From a virus: a DNA stretch of 27,422 nucleotides. The notes under the pieces were generated by a model. It was not told where the DNA came from, did not search any database, and was given only the letters and a program-made list of their open reading frames with translations. The position numbers were made by a program, and so were the translations under genes. Location of the stretch: positions 1-27,422 of the IMG/VR virus record IMGVR_UViG_3300044645_000302; one strand, 5' to 3'. Of the stretch, positions 5,807 to 14,676 are shown piece after piece; the first letter of the stretch is position 1; every line of letters begins with the position of its first letter.

Positions 5807-7873
5807 TTATCCTAGGGCAATAGCCATAGCTATTACAAAATCCTCATCAACGCCACCGCCACCACCAGTTGAATTGATAGTGACAGCATCTGATCCAGCA
5901 TTTGTTGTTATTGTAATGTTTGTACCAGCAACAAGAGTCAGTGTATCTGATGTAGAATCTGCAACAACATCTGATTGTCCTGCCACCGCAATGGTAGTAA
6001 ATACATTCTGATCACCAGTGTTTGTGTTAGATGATGTACCACTAAATGTTCCTGACTGAGTGGCAAGCGATCCTAGTCCAAGACCTGTTCTTGCATCTGC
6101 TGGAGACACATTTTCCCATCTTGTATTTGTTGCATTTCTCTTTAAGAAATGATCTGCCGCTATACCAGAAATAAAGACATCAGACAGTTCTTCAAGTTCC
6201 TGGTAGTTCTGGATGTGAACATCCATTTCACCAGCATTGCCGTTGTTTGCCTTGACAACAAACCCAATGAATACTCCATGATTTGGCGCAGTTGGTATTG
6301 TTGTTCTAAAGTCACCAGCGGTTGACTCTGATAGATATATGGGATCTCCATCTGTGAAGGTAGATGTTGGGAGATTATTTAACCCAGTAAGTCTACCCTT
6401 CAACATGATAAATCCATCTGCTCCGTTTGTAATATCGGTAGCAGCGACACCTATTGTGTATGCTGATGTTGCTTCGGTGTTTGCCTGTGCAAGCTCAACA
6501 GTAAGATGACTTCCTGTAGACCCAACAATGTATACTGGTCTACCCTTGGAGATTGTTCCTGCTGTACTCTTTCGTACCGCATACAGAAGTCCTTGATTCA
6601 CGGGAGATGAATATGTTCCCGTGGTTACGGTCACACCCTGTAGTGTTCCGCCAGTAACAGCAATATTATTTGCAGCTTGTGTAGCAATAGTTCCAAGACC
6701 AAGAGTTGTTCTTGCAGCCGCAGCATCAGCATCATCAATCAAAGTCAAACCAAATGCAGATGCCTGAGAGTCATCTAGTTTATTATCAAGCGCAGTCTGA
6801 AGTAAATTGACATCTGATATTGCATGAGTATGGGCAAGTGGAGTACGAGCATCAGAAAGACGAGCATCGTCCCCGACACACGCTGTAGTTGAAGTAGAAC
6901 CAAAGTTTACTGAAATAGTTCCACTAGTTGTAATAGTTCCACCACCAAGACCAGTACCAGCGGTAATAGATGTTACTGTTCCAGAACCAGCAGAAGCTGA
7001 TAGAACACTTCCAGAAATACTTAAACCAGAACCAAGTGTAAGCTCTTCTACTGTTCCTTTAGAGCCAATACCAGTTCCAACACCAAGAATGGTTTGTCGG
7101 TTTCTTGTTTCTAGCTTACCTAATGTTACTGCATTTGTTTTTATTGTTGGGTTGGGAAATGTTCCACTCAAGTCTCCACCAGCTGAACCAGTTGGTGTGA
7201 ACACTGGGTTTGTATTTACCCAGTTTGTTCCATTGAACTGAAGAACCTGTGTGTTTGTCGGACTGGAAAGAGAAACGTTGCTTAGATCGTTTAGACCAAG
7301 TGGTTCAGGTCCAGGAAGTTCGTCAGAAGTCCACGCTGAACCGCTCCATGTCAACACGTCGCCAACAGCGGGTGTTCCAGTGATAGTAACATCCCCAAGA
7401 TCTGTAAGGTTGAACGAACTAATCTTGGGTAATCCAATCGGGCTTAGTCCATCCCATGTGGTTGATCCATCACCTATTCTAATTTCATTAATGGATGTAT
7501 CATATCCAACTTCACCAGCGTTGAGAACAACGCCAGTCCAGCTAGTTCCTCTTCGTAGTTGAATTACCTGATCTGCCGATGATGGGGTTCCGCCATCTAT
7601 TGGACCACTATCAAGTTTACCATTTATGGTGGACATCAATGTAGAACTAAGTGACCAAGTGGATCCTCCACCTGATACCACGATGTCTCCATACGAACCG
7701 TTGGTTATACCAGCAGTAACATATGGAAGTATAGTCCAAGCATCGCTTCCATTTCCAACCTTTAGTTTCTTATTGGTTGTGTTGTAACCAATCTCACCAA
7801 CACCAAGTGTTGGATCTTCGTTATCCCAGTTAGTTTCGTTATCTCGTCTTATCCTAATAATGTCGTCAGCCAT
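5807..7873 (-). CDS. Large tail fibre protein (688 residues)
   Basis: A modular fibre. Two N-terminal repeats of about 45 residues (6-50 and 103-147) share the pattern I-LRR....W......GE-GY......-GDGSTTW, the small domain seen at the head of many phage fibres and tropism determinants. Next come Gly/Thr/Ser-rich shaft segments. A middle domain at about 428-570 (LLYAVRKSTAGTISKGRPVY, AYTIGVAATDI, GDPIYLSES, PNHGVFIGFVV, ELEELSDVFI) is common in tailed-phage fibres. Paired LGLGTIATQ (391-399) and LGLGSLATQ (598-606) mark repeat joints. The protein ends in a Gly run and DEDFVIAMAIALG. It probably sets receptor binding. ATG at 7873 shares a base with the preceding stop (TAATG). Confidence 0.87.
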   Translation of the reverse strand: MADDIIRIRRDNETNWDNEDPTLGVGEIGYNTTNKKLKVGNGSDAWTILPYVTAGITNGSYGDIVVSGGGSTWSLSSTLMSTINGKLDSGPIDGGTPSSADQVIQLRRGTSWTGVVLNAGEVGYDTSINEIRIGDGSTTWDGLSPIGLPKISSFNLTDLGDVTITGTPAVGDVLTWSGSAWTSDELPGPEPLGLNDLSNVSLSSPTNTQVLQFNGTNWVNTNPVFTPTGSAGGDLSGTFPNPTIKTNAVTLGKLETRNRQTILGVGTGIGSKGTVEELTLGSGLSISGSVLSASAGSGTVTSITAGTGLGGGTITTSGTISVNFGSTSTTACVGDDARLSDARTPLAHTHAISDVNLLQTALDNKLDDSQASAFGLTLIDDADAAAARTTLGLGTIATQAANNIAVTGGTLQGVTVTTGTYSSPVNQGLLYAVRKSTAGTISKGRPVYIVGSTGSHLTVELAQANTEATSAYTIGVAATDITNGADGFIMLKGRLTGLNNLPTSTFTDGDPIYLSESTAGDFRTTIPTAPNHGVFIGFVVKANNGNAGEMDVHIQNYQELEELSDVFISGIAADHFLKRNATNTRWENVSPADARTGLGLGSLATQSGTFSGTSSNTNTGDQNVFTTIAVAGQSDVVADSTSDTLTLVAGTNITITTNAGSDAVTINSTGGGGGVDEDFVIAMAIALG

Positions 7874-8127
7874 TATGCTTCCCCACCGTTTATATCGTTG
7901 GTGTTAACAGATGAAGCATTGCCACCATCCCAGTCATTAACCTGGGTTTGTGGGGCAAATTCTCCATCTAGAATTGTTTGCGTGGGTGTTGTATTAAGAT
8001 CAAGAGTTTGAATAAGACCAGAAGCATACTCGGCAACAAGCTCTCCATCTTGGTTGATAAACAGCCGAATAATTCCAGCCGTTATCTCTGTTGGAGTTCT
8101 TTCTATTGTTCGTTTATAGTTTGGCAT
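7873..8127 (-). CDS. Small protein before the large fibre gene, unrecognised (84 residues)
   Basis: The product starts MPNYKRTIERTPTEITAGII and has a short beta-rich core (IRLFINQDGELVAEYASG) followed by an acidic, Asn/Asp/Gly-rich tail. No family is recognised. ATG at 8127 lies inside the 3' end of the spanin-like gene (14-base overlap), and its stop overlaps the start of the large fibre gene as TAATG, so it is translated as part of that chain. It could be a fibre chaperone or adaptor, which is a guess from position and size. Confidence 0.65.
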   Translation of the reverse strand: MPNYKRTIERTPTEITAGIIRLFINQDGELVAEYASGLIQTLDLNTTPTQTILDGEFAPQTQVNDWDGGNASSVNTNDINGGEA

Positions 8128-8653
8128 TTTTCTTTTTCTTTTTAAACGCCTTGTTAAGCTCTGGGTCCATAGCTCTTAAAGCAGCAACGGCCTCTCTAAT
8201 TGCAGTGTTGCTATTGTCATCCAAGGCTTCTGAAAGAAGTTTTGCTTCTTCAATCTTGGCCGATGGTATATATCCAACCATCTTTTTAACAAGCAAACCT
8301 AACCCAGAATACCACAGAAACAAAAGACAACCAAGTATTGAAAGACCAATTACAACTACCTGTAGGGCGCTGGCCCACCAAGGAACTATGTCCTTTACCC
8401 CCGAAGTCGCTTCGATGACAACTTGGGTTTTCTCAATAATCTCGGTCTGTTTAGAAATCCCTTGATTGGATCTTTCCTTGATTTCTTTTGTTCTTGGTGG
8501 CTCTGCTGCAGCTGCTTCATGGATCTTTACAAACTCCTGCTTTGATTCCTCCGCGAGTGTCCGTATTTCATTTGCGTTGGTTTGTATCTTGCCTACGGCA
8601 GAACAAGACATTGTAAACAATAGCGAACTAATGATGATCGTTTTTATCAACAT
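8114..8653 (-). CDS. Lipoprotein with an inner-membrane span; unimolecular-spanin-like
   Basis: From ATG at 8653 the product is 179 residues. It opens with a lipoprotein-type signal, MLIKTIIISSLLFTMSC, with Cys17 as the likely lipidated residue after a weak lipobox (T-M-S-C). A charged helical stretch follows (18-88), then a long hydrophobic span at about 91-121 (PWWASALQVVVIGLSILG and on), a helical tail and a Lys run near the end. A lipid anchor at one end plus one later transmembrane span is the layout of unimolecular spanins, which join outer and inner membranes at lysis. The chosen start gives the best signal peptide; the frame is open to 8716 but that extension would block it. The start overlaps the preceding membrane gene by 26 bases and has only a weak ribosome binding site, suggesting coupling. 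Confidence 0.7.
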   Translation of the reverse strand: MLIKTIIISSLLFTMSCSAVGKIQTNANEIRTLAEESKQEFVKIHEAAAAEPPRTKEIKERSNQGISKQTEIIEKTQVVIEATSGVKDIVPWWASALQVVVIGLSILGCLLFLWYSGLGLLVKKMVGYIPSAKIEEAKLLSEALDDNSNTAIREAVAALRAMDPELNKAFKKKKKNAKL

Positions 8654-8912
8654 TGATGCCGCTACGAACCATTGCAAGCGTAAGTGTCTGCAAAACATTT
8701 CGTATTTCGTGTACATGTTTCTCCAGTTGCTCTACTCTGTCTAAAACAGCATTGTGTTCAACTGTCTTGATGTCCTTGCCAGCTTTTATCTCTGCTTCTA
8801 AACTTGAAATCTTGCTAGCTATCCAATAGACGCAACCAGCTGCTGGTATAAATAGAACACTGATAACTAGCAGCAGTTGTTCTATTGTTAATGGTGTAAT
8901 AGTCTGTTCCAT
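8628..8912 (-). CDS. Small membrane protein with coiled coil, holin-like
   Basis: From ATG at 8912 the product is 94 residues. It has a short N-terminus, one hydrophobic span at about 11-33 (EQLLLVISVLFIPAAGCVYW) and a charged heptad-patterned helix at about 34-80 (KISSLEAEIKAG, VLDRVEQLEKHVHEI). One span plus coiled coil is seen in small phage holins and in inner-membrane spanin subunits. It overlaps the spanin-like gene downstream by 26 bases, so the pair looks like a lysis cassette. ATG at 8912 is preferred over the TTG at 8933, although the AGAGG upstream is far from it. No endolysin is adjacent. Confidence 0.65.
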   Translation of the reverse strand: MEQTITPLTIEQLLLVISVLFIPAAGCVYWIASKISSLEAEIKAGKDIKTVEHNAVLDRVEQLEKHVHEIRNVLQTLTLAMVRSGINVDKNDHH

Positions 8913-8913
8913 A

Positions 8914-10362
8914 TTAGTACAAAGAAATTGCAACCTCTATTGGCGCATTTCCAGAAGTGTATGAGAAGCTGATTGGGGTAGGAGATCCCCAACCATATGT
9001 TAGAATTGAATAACCGCTATACAGTGTTTGATAATCAGCAGTTAAAGCAACTTCCGTCGATGCTGGAATTGTATGCAACGATATTGACTTATAGTAATTA
9101 GAAATGTTGTGTTGCATTCTCCAGTACATAATGCGTACTGGAAATGTTGCGTTGTTTTTTACTGTAACGCGATTGTTGCTTGGAGTGCCTGTGTTTGTCA
9201 CATAGATTTCAAGCGGACCCAAAAACCACCTATCGGCAAACAAAGGTTTACTATTCCCTATGCCAACAACAGGAAGCTGACAGTAAACAGTGTTCTGTGC
9301 TGCCAATCCTGGAATAGTAGCGGAGCCGCTTGTTTTTAGAGTTCCCTGTATATCAACATCTCCAAGCACGGTAAGTTTTCCAATACCATCAGAGTTCCTT
9401 GCACTAATGGTAACTCCCTTATCAGAGCCAGTTCTTCCATTTCCATCTACCTTGATAAATCTTGAGTTAGTAGCTAGATTGGGGGAAAGAACAAGATTTT
9501 CCAGTCCTACGTTTCCAGTAGTAGAATCGTTTGCAAAGATATAGTTATTCGTAGGAGCATTCATTTGAATGTTTCCAGAGAATGTCTTAAGTGCTGTTAT
9601 TGTCTGAGCACTGCTAAGGGTACAAACTACACCTTGCGCGTTTGTTCCGAGCGCATAGAAGTCTAGGCTTACACCGCTTGCAAACAAAGCGTTTGTTGGG
9701 TTTAGTCTAAGTACTTCAACAGCCGTGGTTGCGTTTGTTGGCTTAAGGACTATGTCCTTGTTTGCCCCGCTACCAGCAATGCAGGAAGTAGAACCAGCCA
9801 ACTCAATTCCGTTTCCACTAGCCGATGGATTAAATGTCTTGGTTCCTGTGATTGTTTGGTTTAGATCGAGACTAACGCCACCAGATGTTTGGCTTACTGG
9901 AGTCCAGTTGGTTCCATCCCAAACACTTAAGGCATATGAGGCTGCTGGATTACACCAGAGTTGGCCAGTGTCAGCTGCGTTTACTGTTGGTTCTGTGTTT
10001 CCATAGTAGATCTTTCCAGCCTTATCCAAAATACCACGGGCATTGAATGAATTTAGGGTGGTTCCAACATTGTTCTTTAGCTCTACAGAGTTTGCAGTCT
10101 GTCCACTTGTCATGCTTAGCGTAAGTGTTCTAACCGCTGGATCATATTTAAGACCAACAGCAGCCACTGGCAGGTTTCTATTTGTCGATGGGTTGTGATC
10201 CAGAGTAACCAGTGTGTTATCGTGATCTGTTAGATTGGAAATCCCAGGATCTCCAAAAGTTGTCATTGTCCAGGAATTGTTGGCTAACGAATACTGCCAA
10301 GTAATTCCGTTGTCTGTGTATGTCTGTCCATTTGTCGGACTGTCAGGAAAGTTGATTGGCAT
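8914..10362 (-). CDS. Tail fibre / virion protein (482 residues)
   Basis: The N-terminus MPINFPDSPTNGQTYTDNGI, followed by TWQYSLANNSWTM, matches the 'P-NFP-SPTNGQ-Y----W-W' opening common to fibre proteins of marine phages. The middle is a repetitive beta-rich shaft (about 55-350: SLDLNQTITGTKTFNPSASG, ITALKTFSGNIQM, LTVLGDVDIQGTLKTSG). The last 125 residues look globular and aromatic-rich (FADRWFLGPLEIYV, YWRMQHNISNYYKSI) and may hold the receptor-binding tip. I see no C-terminal autocleaving chaperone motif. ATG at 10362 follows AAGGTACAAC. It directly follows the gp17-like adaptor gene and probably attaches through it. Confidence 0.85.
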   Translation of the reverse strand: MPINFPDSPTNGQTYTDNGITWQYSLANNSWTMTTFGDPGISNLTDHDNTLVTLDHNPSTNRNLPVAAVGLKYDPAVRTLTLSMTSGQTANSVELKNNVGTTLNSFNARGILDKAGKIYYGNTEPTVNAADTGQLWCNPAASYALSVWDGTNWTPVSQTSGGVSLDLNQTITGTKTFNPSASGNGIELAGSTSCIAGSGANKDIVLKPTNATTAVEVLRLNPTNALFASGVSLDFYALGTNAQGVVCTLSSAQTITALKTFSGNIQMNAPTNNYIFANDSTTGNVGLENLVLSPNLATNSRFIKVDGNGRTGSDKGVTISARNSDGIGKLTVLGDVDIQGTLKTSGSATIPGLAAQNTVYCQLPVVGIGNSKPLFADRWFLGPLEIYVTNTGTPSNNRVTVKNNATFPVRIMYWRMQHNISNYYKSISLHTIPASTEVALTADYQTLYSGYSILTYGWGSPTPISFSYTSGNAPIEVAISLY

Positions 10363-10370
10363 GTTGTACC

Positions 10371-11288
10371 TTATACTGCTGGGGAAGCCACATCAACCCA
10401 ATAACCGATTTCTCCGTTGTGGGTTTCATCTAGACTTCCATATCTATTGTCTGGCGTGTAGACATATAGTCTACCGTTTGTTGTGTTGTACCACAGCGAA
10501 CCCCACTTGAACAGGCCGTTACCACCTGTTGATCTGGTTGGTGCTGATGGAGATGAGAAGAACGAACCAGGAAGTGTACCCAAAGGAGCTGGGCTTTGTG
10601 TCACGGCTAGTTTACCAGTGGCATCTAGCGTTGCAATTCCATTTGGCTGTCCAAGCTTGTTCGTGAGTTGACTGGCAATAAGGCCGTCAACATATCCCTT
10701 GGTTGCTGCATCTACAGCGTTGTCTGGAGATGCGACATTTATAATCTTGTTTCCACCCATGTCAAAATCAATTGACATAGGATTGACAACAGCATCCCAA
10801 TCGTTTCTATTTATGGAATTGTAGATGCCATAGTACAACTCTTGCAATAGTGCCAATAGCTGTGATGTGTTTAGATTGAGTTGATCTGCGGTGATTCTAG
10901 AGCCAGTGACCCAAGTAACCAATGCTTCTGCAAGCATTGACTTACGCATGATCAGCAGGTTTTCATTTGGGGACCAAATAGCATAGGATGATGTCGAACC
11001 GTTGTCGTATACAAATTGATAGTTTCCTATTTCTTGGGCCGCAGTAATTTCTCTTGTCTGTTCGTTAAATGTAAAAATCGAGCCAGGAACTAAACCAATC
11101 TCTCTAAACTCTCTAAGCGATAGAGTTGGTGTTCCTTCCAAAAAGTAAATATCTTTTCTGAAGACAACTATTTGATCTTTATGTGGAATGCCTTCAGTTA
11201 AAGACAACTGGGCATAAGATATTGAGGTGGTTGGTAGGGTGTATTGCCTATCTACAGCCACCGTTACTTTACTTAGGTTTGTTGCCAT
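10371..11288 (-). CDS. Tail fibre N-terminal adaptor protein, T7 gp17-like
   Basis: A 305-residue protein whose N-terminal ~160 residues look like the T7 gp17 virion-binding domain: TVAVDRQYTLPTTSISY early, and TGSRITADQLNLNTSQLLAL at 128-147, the helix seen in this family. A typical linker at about 171-202 follows (DMGGNKIINVASP, DAATKGYVDG). The C-terminal 100 residues are short and end with GYWVDVASPAV, with no long shaft (T7 gp17 is 553). It therefore looks like an adaptor that docks on the tail and carries fibres encoded by separate genes. ATG at 11288 lies two bases after the gp12 stop, with a weak GAG ribosome binding site. Confidence 0.87.
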   Translation of the reverse strand: MATNLSKVTVAVDRQYTLPTTSISYAQLSLTEGIPHKDQIVVFRKDIYFLEGTPTLSLREFREIGLVPGSIFTFNEQTREITAAQEIGNYQFVYDNGSTSSYAIWSPNENLLIMRKSMLAEALVTWVTGSRITADQLNLNTSQLLALLQELYYGIYNSINRNDWDAVVNPMSIDFDMGGNKIINVASPDNAVDAATKGYVDGLIASQLTNKLGQPNGIATLDATGKLAVTQSPAPLGTLPGSFFSSPSAPTRSTGGNGLFKWGSLWYNTTNGRLYVYTPDNRYGSLDETHNGEIGYWVDVASPAV

Positions 11289-11290
11289 GT

Positions 11291-13969
11291 TTATCTCAAT
11301 GATGAGTTGTTCTTGTTGAACACAGTCTTGAATTCAAGCTGGGTTATGTTGCACGGGGTAACGGAATCGTTGATGATTTCAATCTGTGTTTCATCTGCGA
11401 ATCCAAATACTTTTGCGGTGAATGTACCATCTACTGCAAGTATTGGGTTTGTTTCAAGATTTGTCGCTGAAAATTCAGAAACAAGCTTATTTTGTCGCCC
11501 TCTTCTAGTTACCTGCACGCTGTAGTTTCCAGTCTTGTGGTGCCTTACCGTCAGTGTCTTAAGGTTTACGGTGCCTTCGATGATGTTGTTTCCTTCTCCT
11601 CTTAGATAAATAGGAGAGAGTTCAATGCTCATTCTATAGGCAGATCCAACGTATATGTTCTTAAGCAGATGATTGCTTAGGTTGATTCCACTTATGACAA
11701 AAGACGTGGTGTTACCTAGTCTGGTTGTTTCTAGAATCTTAAATACAGAATCTTTTATGTCTCCAAAATCATCTGTAAGAACAACATAAGCTTCGTCTTC
11801 TTGTGGAAGAAGATATGGAATAGTTACTGTAGTGGTAAGACCAGAGCTTGTGACATTGCTCGACATCAGCAGGAGTTTGGTCCTTGAATCCAGTTTTGGA
11901 ATGTTTGTTTCTTCCTGTTCAAGCAAGGAAGACATTAGATACCAAACTCCGCCTCTCTTTACGAAACCATATAGGTAGTTATCCCATACCTTTATGCTAA
12001 AGATTTCATCATCGTTTGATAGAATATATCTCCAGAATGCGGACTGAATCAACTGGCCCCCATCAAATCTATTGCAGTAGATGTATATTGTGTTCTTGTT
12101 GTCTTCATCTACAGCAAGGATATAGTTCTGTGCAACGGCAGTAGTTACATCTTTATAGTTCTTTGGCAAATAGCCACGAACTGTATTCGACAGCTCAATA
12201 GCCGTATTGAATTCTCGGCTATCTTGGTTAAGGTAGATGTACAATCTTTCCTTATCCAAGAAGTAGATTTGACTGCCAAGGGTCAGCGGGTCTACCAAAT
12301 CGGCTGTTGAGTAGAAGGTTGTGCTGCTTATCTCTGCCGTTAGCGGAGAGATTAGATTGCTGTCGCCTTTAAGTTCAAACTGAACCCCACCCTTTGTGTT
12401 GATGAATAGGTATTGATTGAACGGAACCATTGCCGTAATCTCGGCATAGCTATTGCTTGCTGCGCGAACGTCAATGGGATCTGATACAGTTACATTGCTT
12501 GGGTCTTTGATCCACAGGTCTTCTAGTACGCCCATCTGAGATGAGAACACTATGTCTCCAGACGCAAAGAACAGCCTGTCTCTGAAGTTGCAGAGGGCTG
12601 TTATTTGAACATGCCTTGCTTCTCCCTCTGGTGTGAGGAATGGAGATGGACCTGGGTTTGTTACTCTATCGCCGACCGTTCGTGGTGTCCAATTGATTGG
12701 CTCAAACTTAAAGACACCATTCAAGAAGGTAAGCTTTTGAGGCATTCTCTTCTTGTCTATGACCGACGAATGGTCTGGTGTTCTTACTTTTTGTGTGTAT
12801 GGCTTTCCCTTACCAGTTACTCCAGACTCGACCTGATCTTCTGGGAAAGAAACAATCCTGTAATACCCAGCATCCAATGATAGGTAAGGAGCATCACAGT
12901 AATATATCTTTCCTCTGCCGTCTGGAATTGGCGTTGGAGCAGCTGTTGGATTATAGTACGGTGTATCCGCATCATACAGCAATTTTAACATATCTCTTGC
13001 CGATGTGTCAGCAGGAATAGCAATAGGGGTTGTCTCGGCAAGTCTCTCGTTCAACACAATCCAGTCGTTGTTATCAGGTGGAAATCTTATTTCTCCAAAG
13101 TTTTCAACTGACTGACCAAGCCAAGGCTTTTCAAAGTCGCCATAGACATAATCTTCAACTGGAATAAACTGCTGAGGAAACCCAACATCCCAAGATTCAC
13201 CATCTCTGAGTGTGTGGTTGTTTGGATATAGTCTACCATCCGTTGTCTTTTTTACTCGAACTGCGGAGTAATACGTTACCTTGTTTCCAATTAGGTCAGT
13301 GGCCCCTGTTTCTTTTCCGTCCAAGCCAACAATCTTTCCACTGGTTCCTGATGTAAAACCAGCATATACCTTTGTGTTTAGGTATACAATATTTGTACCA
13401 AGTTGCAATGCCTTAAGGACTTCCTTTGGCTTGCCAGAACCGTGTGTTATATAGGTTCTTGTGTCTCTATTTATCAACCCAGTATTGAGAACGGTTGTAT
13501 ACTTTTGAAGCGGGGTTCCAGATAAAACGTTTAAAGACAAGGTGTAAATTGGATACCTAGCATCGGTATTTGTTATGCTGTCTAATCCGTTCCATGTCAG
13601 TTCTGGATCTTGTGGATCCCATTGAGCTTCTGGTGTTTGGTTTGTCCACCCGACATCGGTGATCTTCATCACATAGAACAAAGTGCTGGTTGCTTGTATT
13701 GCGTTTCTATCTATGATTATCAGGTATCTGTTGTCTCTATCGAGCTGATACCAAGTGAAGTGAGGATCTACGGTTGTTGGAAGAAACGATAGATCGTATG
13801 TTCCAACACCGCTTAGAATAGAAAATCCAGGTCTTTTTTCAACCGATCTTTCCAAGGATACCAGACAGTTGTCTAGGTTTTCAGCTTGGAATGGGGTTCT
13901 TTTGCTTGCTGGTTGTCTGCTTACTCCACCGCTTAAGGTTAGAATAGGAATGATTTGCTTTTCAGCCAT
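11291..13969 (-). CDS. Tail tubular protein B, T7 gp12-like (nozzle)
   Basis: From ATG at 13969 the product is 892 residues (T7 gp12 is 794). The N-terminal signature LSGGVSRQPASKRTPFQAEN followed by LDNCLVSLE and KRPGFSIL is the gp12 family pattern (GG-S-QP--R---Q-----N------G--KRP). The rest is beta-rich, as expected for the tail nozzle that continues the tube and holds the fibres. The start is chosen over the in-frame ATG at 13984 because AAAGGATTCTG sits directly before 13969 and the ATG overlaps the gp11 stop as ATGA. The extra ~100 residues over T7 may be an inserted domain, but I cannot place it. Confidence 0.93.
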   Translation of the reverse strand: MAEKQIIPILTLSGGVSRQPASKRTPFQAENLDNCLVSLERSVEKRPGFSILSGVGTYDLSFLPTTVDPHFTWYQLDRDNRYLIIIDRNAIQATSTLFYVMKITDVGWTNQTPEAQWDPQDPELTWNGLDSITNTDARYPIYTLSLNVLSGTPLQKYTTVLNTGLINRDTRTYITHGSGKPKEVLKALQLGTNIVYLNTKVYAGFTSGTSGKIVGLDGKETGATDLIGNKVTYYSAVRVKKTTDGRLYPNNHTLRDGESWDVGFPQQFIPVEDYVYGDFEKPWLGQSVENFGEIRFPPDNNDWIVLNERLAETTPIAIPADTSARDMLKLLYDADTPYYNPTAAPTPIPDGRGKIYYCDAPYLSLDAGYYRIVSFPEDQVESGVTGKGKPYTQKVRTPDHSSVIDKKRMPQKLTFLNGVFKFEPINWTPRTVGDRVTNPGPSPFLTPEGEARHVQITALCNFRDRLFFASGDIVFSSQMGVLEDLWIKDPSNVTVSDPIDVRAASNSYAEITAMVPFNQYLFINTKGGVQFELKGDSNLISPLTAEISSTTFYSTADLVDPLTLGSQIYFLDKERLYIYLNQDSREFNTAIELSNTVRGYLPKNYKDVTTAVAQNYILAVDEDNKNTIYIYCNRFDGGQLIQSAFWRYILSNDDEIFSIKVWDNYLYGFVKRGGVWYLMSSLLEQEETNIPKLDSRTKLLLMSSNVTSSGLTTTVTIPYLLPQEDEAYVVLTDDFGDIKDSVFKILETTRLGNTTSFVISGINLSNHLLKNIYVGSAYRMSIELSPIYLRGEGNNIIEGTVNLKTLTVRHHKTGNYSVQVTRRGRQNKLVSEFSATNLETNPILAVDGTFTAKVFGFADETQIEIINDSVTPCNITQLEFKTVFNKNNSSLR

Positions 13970-14613
13970 CAGAATCCTTTCCAAAATCTATTTGATCCAT
14001 AGTAATAAGGCAGTCTGTTTACTGCATTTTTGTCGTTTAGAATGTTTCGTCTCTTGTCTGAGACATCGTTTGCTCTGGCTTTGATACGGGAGATCTGCTC
14101 GTCTTGTGAGAGAACCTGATCAATCGTTCTATCTCCCTGTACAAGCATTTGATATCTACGCATTGCTCCGTTTAGTACGGCTCTCTGCGTGGTTGTATCA
14201 AGCTGCTCCCACCTCAATAACGCAATGATCGACACATAGTAATCCTCTTGAGTCCAGATATCCTTGTCCTCCGTCATGTTGTATAACCGAGGTGGTTCAT
14301 CTTGAGAAACCCTAGCTACGATTAGCTGGCGATCTTCCGTATAGTGAGATGACATAAGAGATGCTTCAATGATACCGAGATAATCCATGTTTGGATAGCC
14401 AAGGATAATCTTTCCGTTGGCACCTGGCTGAAGCTTCTTGATGAATTTGTTTTCTGCAATTCCTCTTGTCTGATGTTCCATTGACATCTGATCCAATAGG
14501 AACTCTGCAATACCTGTATCAATGCCTGATGCTTCTTGAAGGTCAGCTACCAAGCTTTCCCCCGCAGACAGCATCATCATGTTAACTGCATCTAGTTTTG
14601 ATAAATATCCCAT
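13969..14613 (-). CDS. Tail tubular protein A, T7 gp11-like (gatekeeper)
   Basis: A 214-residue protein, MGYLSKLDAVNMMMLSAGES, then the family-typical AVN-ML---GE opening and an internal 'LxxQMSMEHQTRGIAENKF' stretch comparable to T7 gp11 (RILNKINRQIQSRGW). Later parts show HYTEDRQLIVARV and LLRWEQLDTTTQRAVLNGA, a helical bundle typical of head-tail adaptor proteins. Length is close to T7 gp11 (196). It forms the ring between portal and gp12. The start is ATG at 14613, with AGAAAGGAAATCATCT before it; the in-frame GTG at 14661 lies inside the capsid-gene terminator and is rejected. Its stop overlaps the gp12 start. Confidence 0.9.
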   Translation of the reverse strand: MGYLSKLDAVNMMMLSAGESLVADLQEASGIDTGIAEFLLDQMSMEHQTRGIAENKFIKKLQPGANGKIILGYPNMDYLGIIEASLMSSHYTEDRQLIVARVSQDEPPRLYNMTEDKDIWTQEDYYVSIIALLRWEQLDTTTQRAVLNGAMRRYQMLVQGDRTIDQVLSQDEQISRIKARANDVSDKRRNILNDKNAVNRLPYYYGSNRFWKGF

Positions 14614-14643
14614 AGATGATTTCCTTTCTGTTTGGGGATAATG

Positions 14644-14676
14644 AAAAACCCACTCCCCCACTTAAGGGGGAATGGG
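14644..14676 (-). terminator. Strong rho-independent terminator after the capsid gene
   Basis: On the transcribed strand an 11-bp stem CCCATTCCCCC / GGGGGAGTGGG (one G-T pair) surrounds the loop TTAAGT and is followed at once by TTTTT. It lies about 96 bases after the capsid stop and before gp11. T7 has its late terminator at the same place, after gene 10, where it lowers transcription of tail genes relative to capsid. Confidence 0.93.

Noticed and set aside
5775-6011. Plus-strand frames in the fibre genes and elsewhere
   Set aside because: All plus-strand frames lie opposite clear minus-strand genes, lack recognisable content and look like mirror readings of Thr/Gly/Val-rich codons.
5807-7873. 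Diversity-generating retroelement acting on the large fibre gene
   Set aside because: The N-terminal repeats recall tropism determinants, but no reverse transcriptase gene or template/variable repeat pair is visible in the window.
8913-8933. TTG start at 8933 for the holin-like gene
   Set aside because: The AGAGG there is too close to the TTG and the extension has no signal value; ATG at 8912 is the more usual start. Not fully excluded.
14614-14661. GTG start at 14661 for the gp11-like gene
   Set aside because: It lies inside the terminator hairpin; ATG at 14613 has a clear ribosome binding site and gives the family-typical N-terminus.
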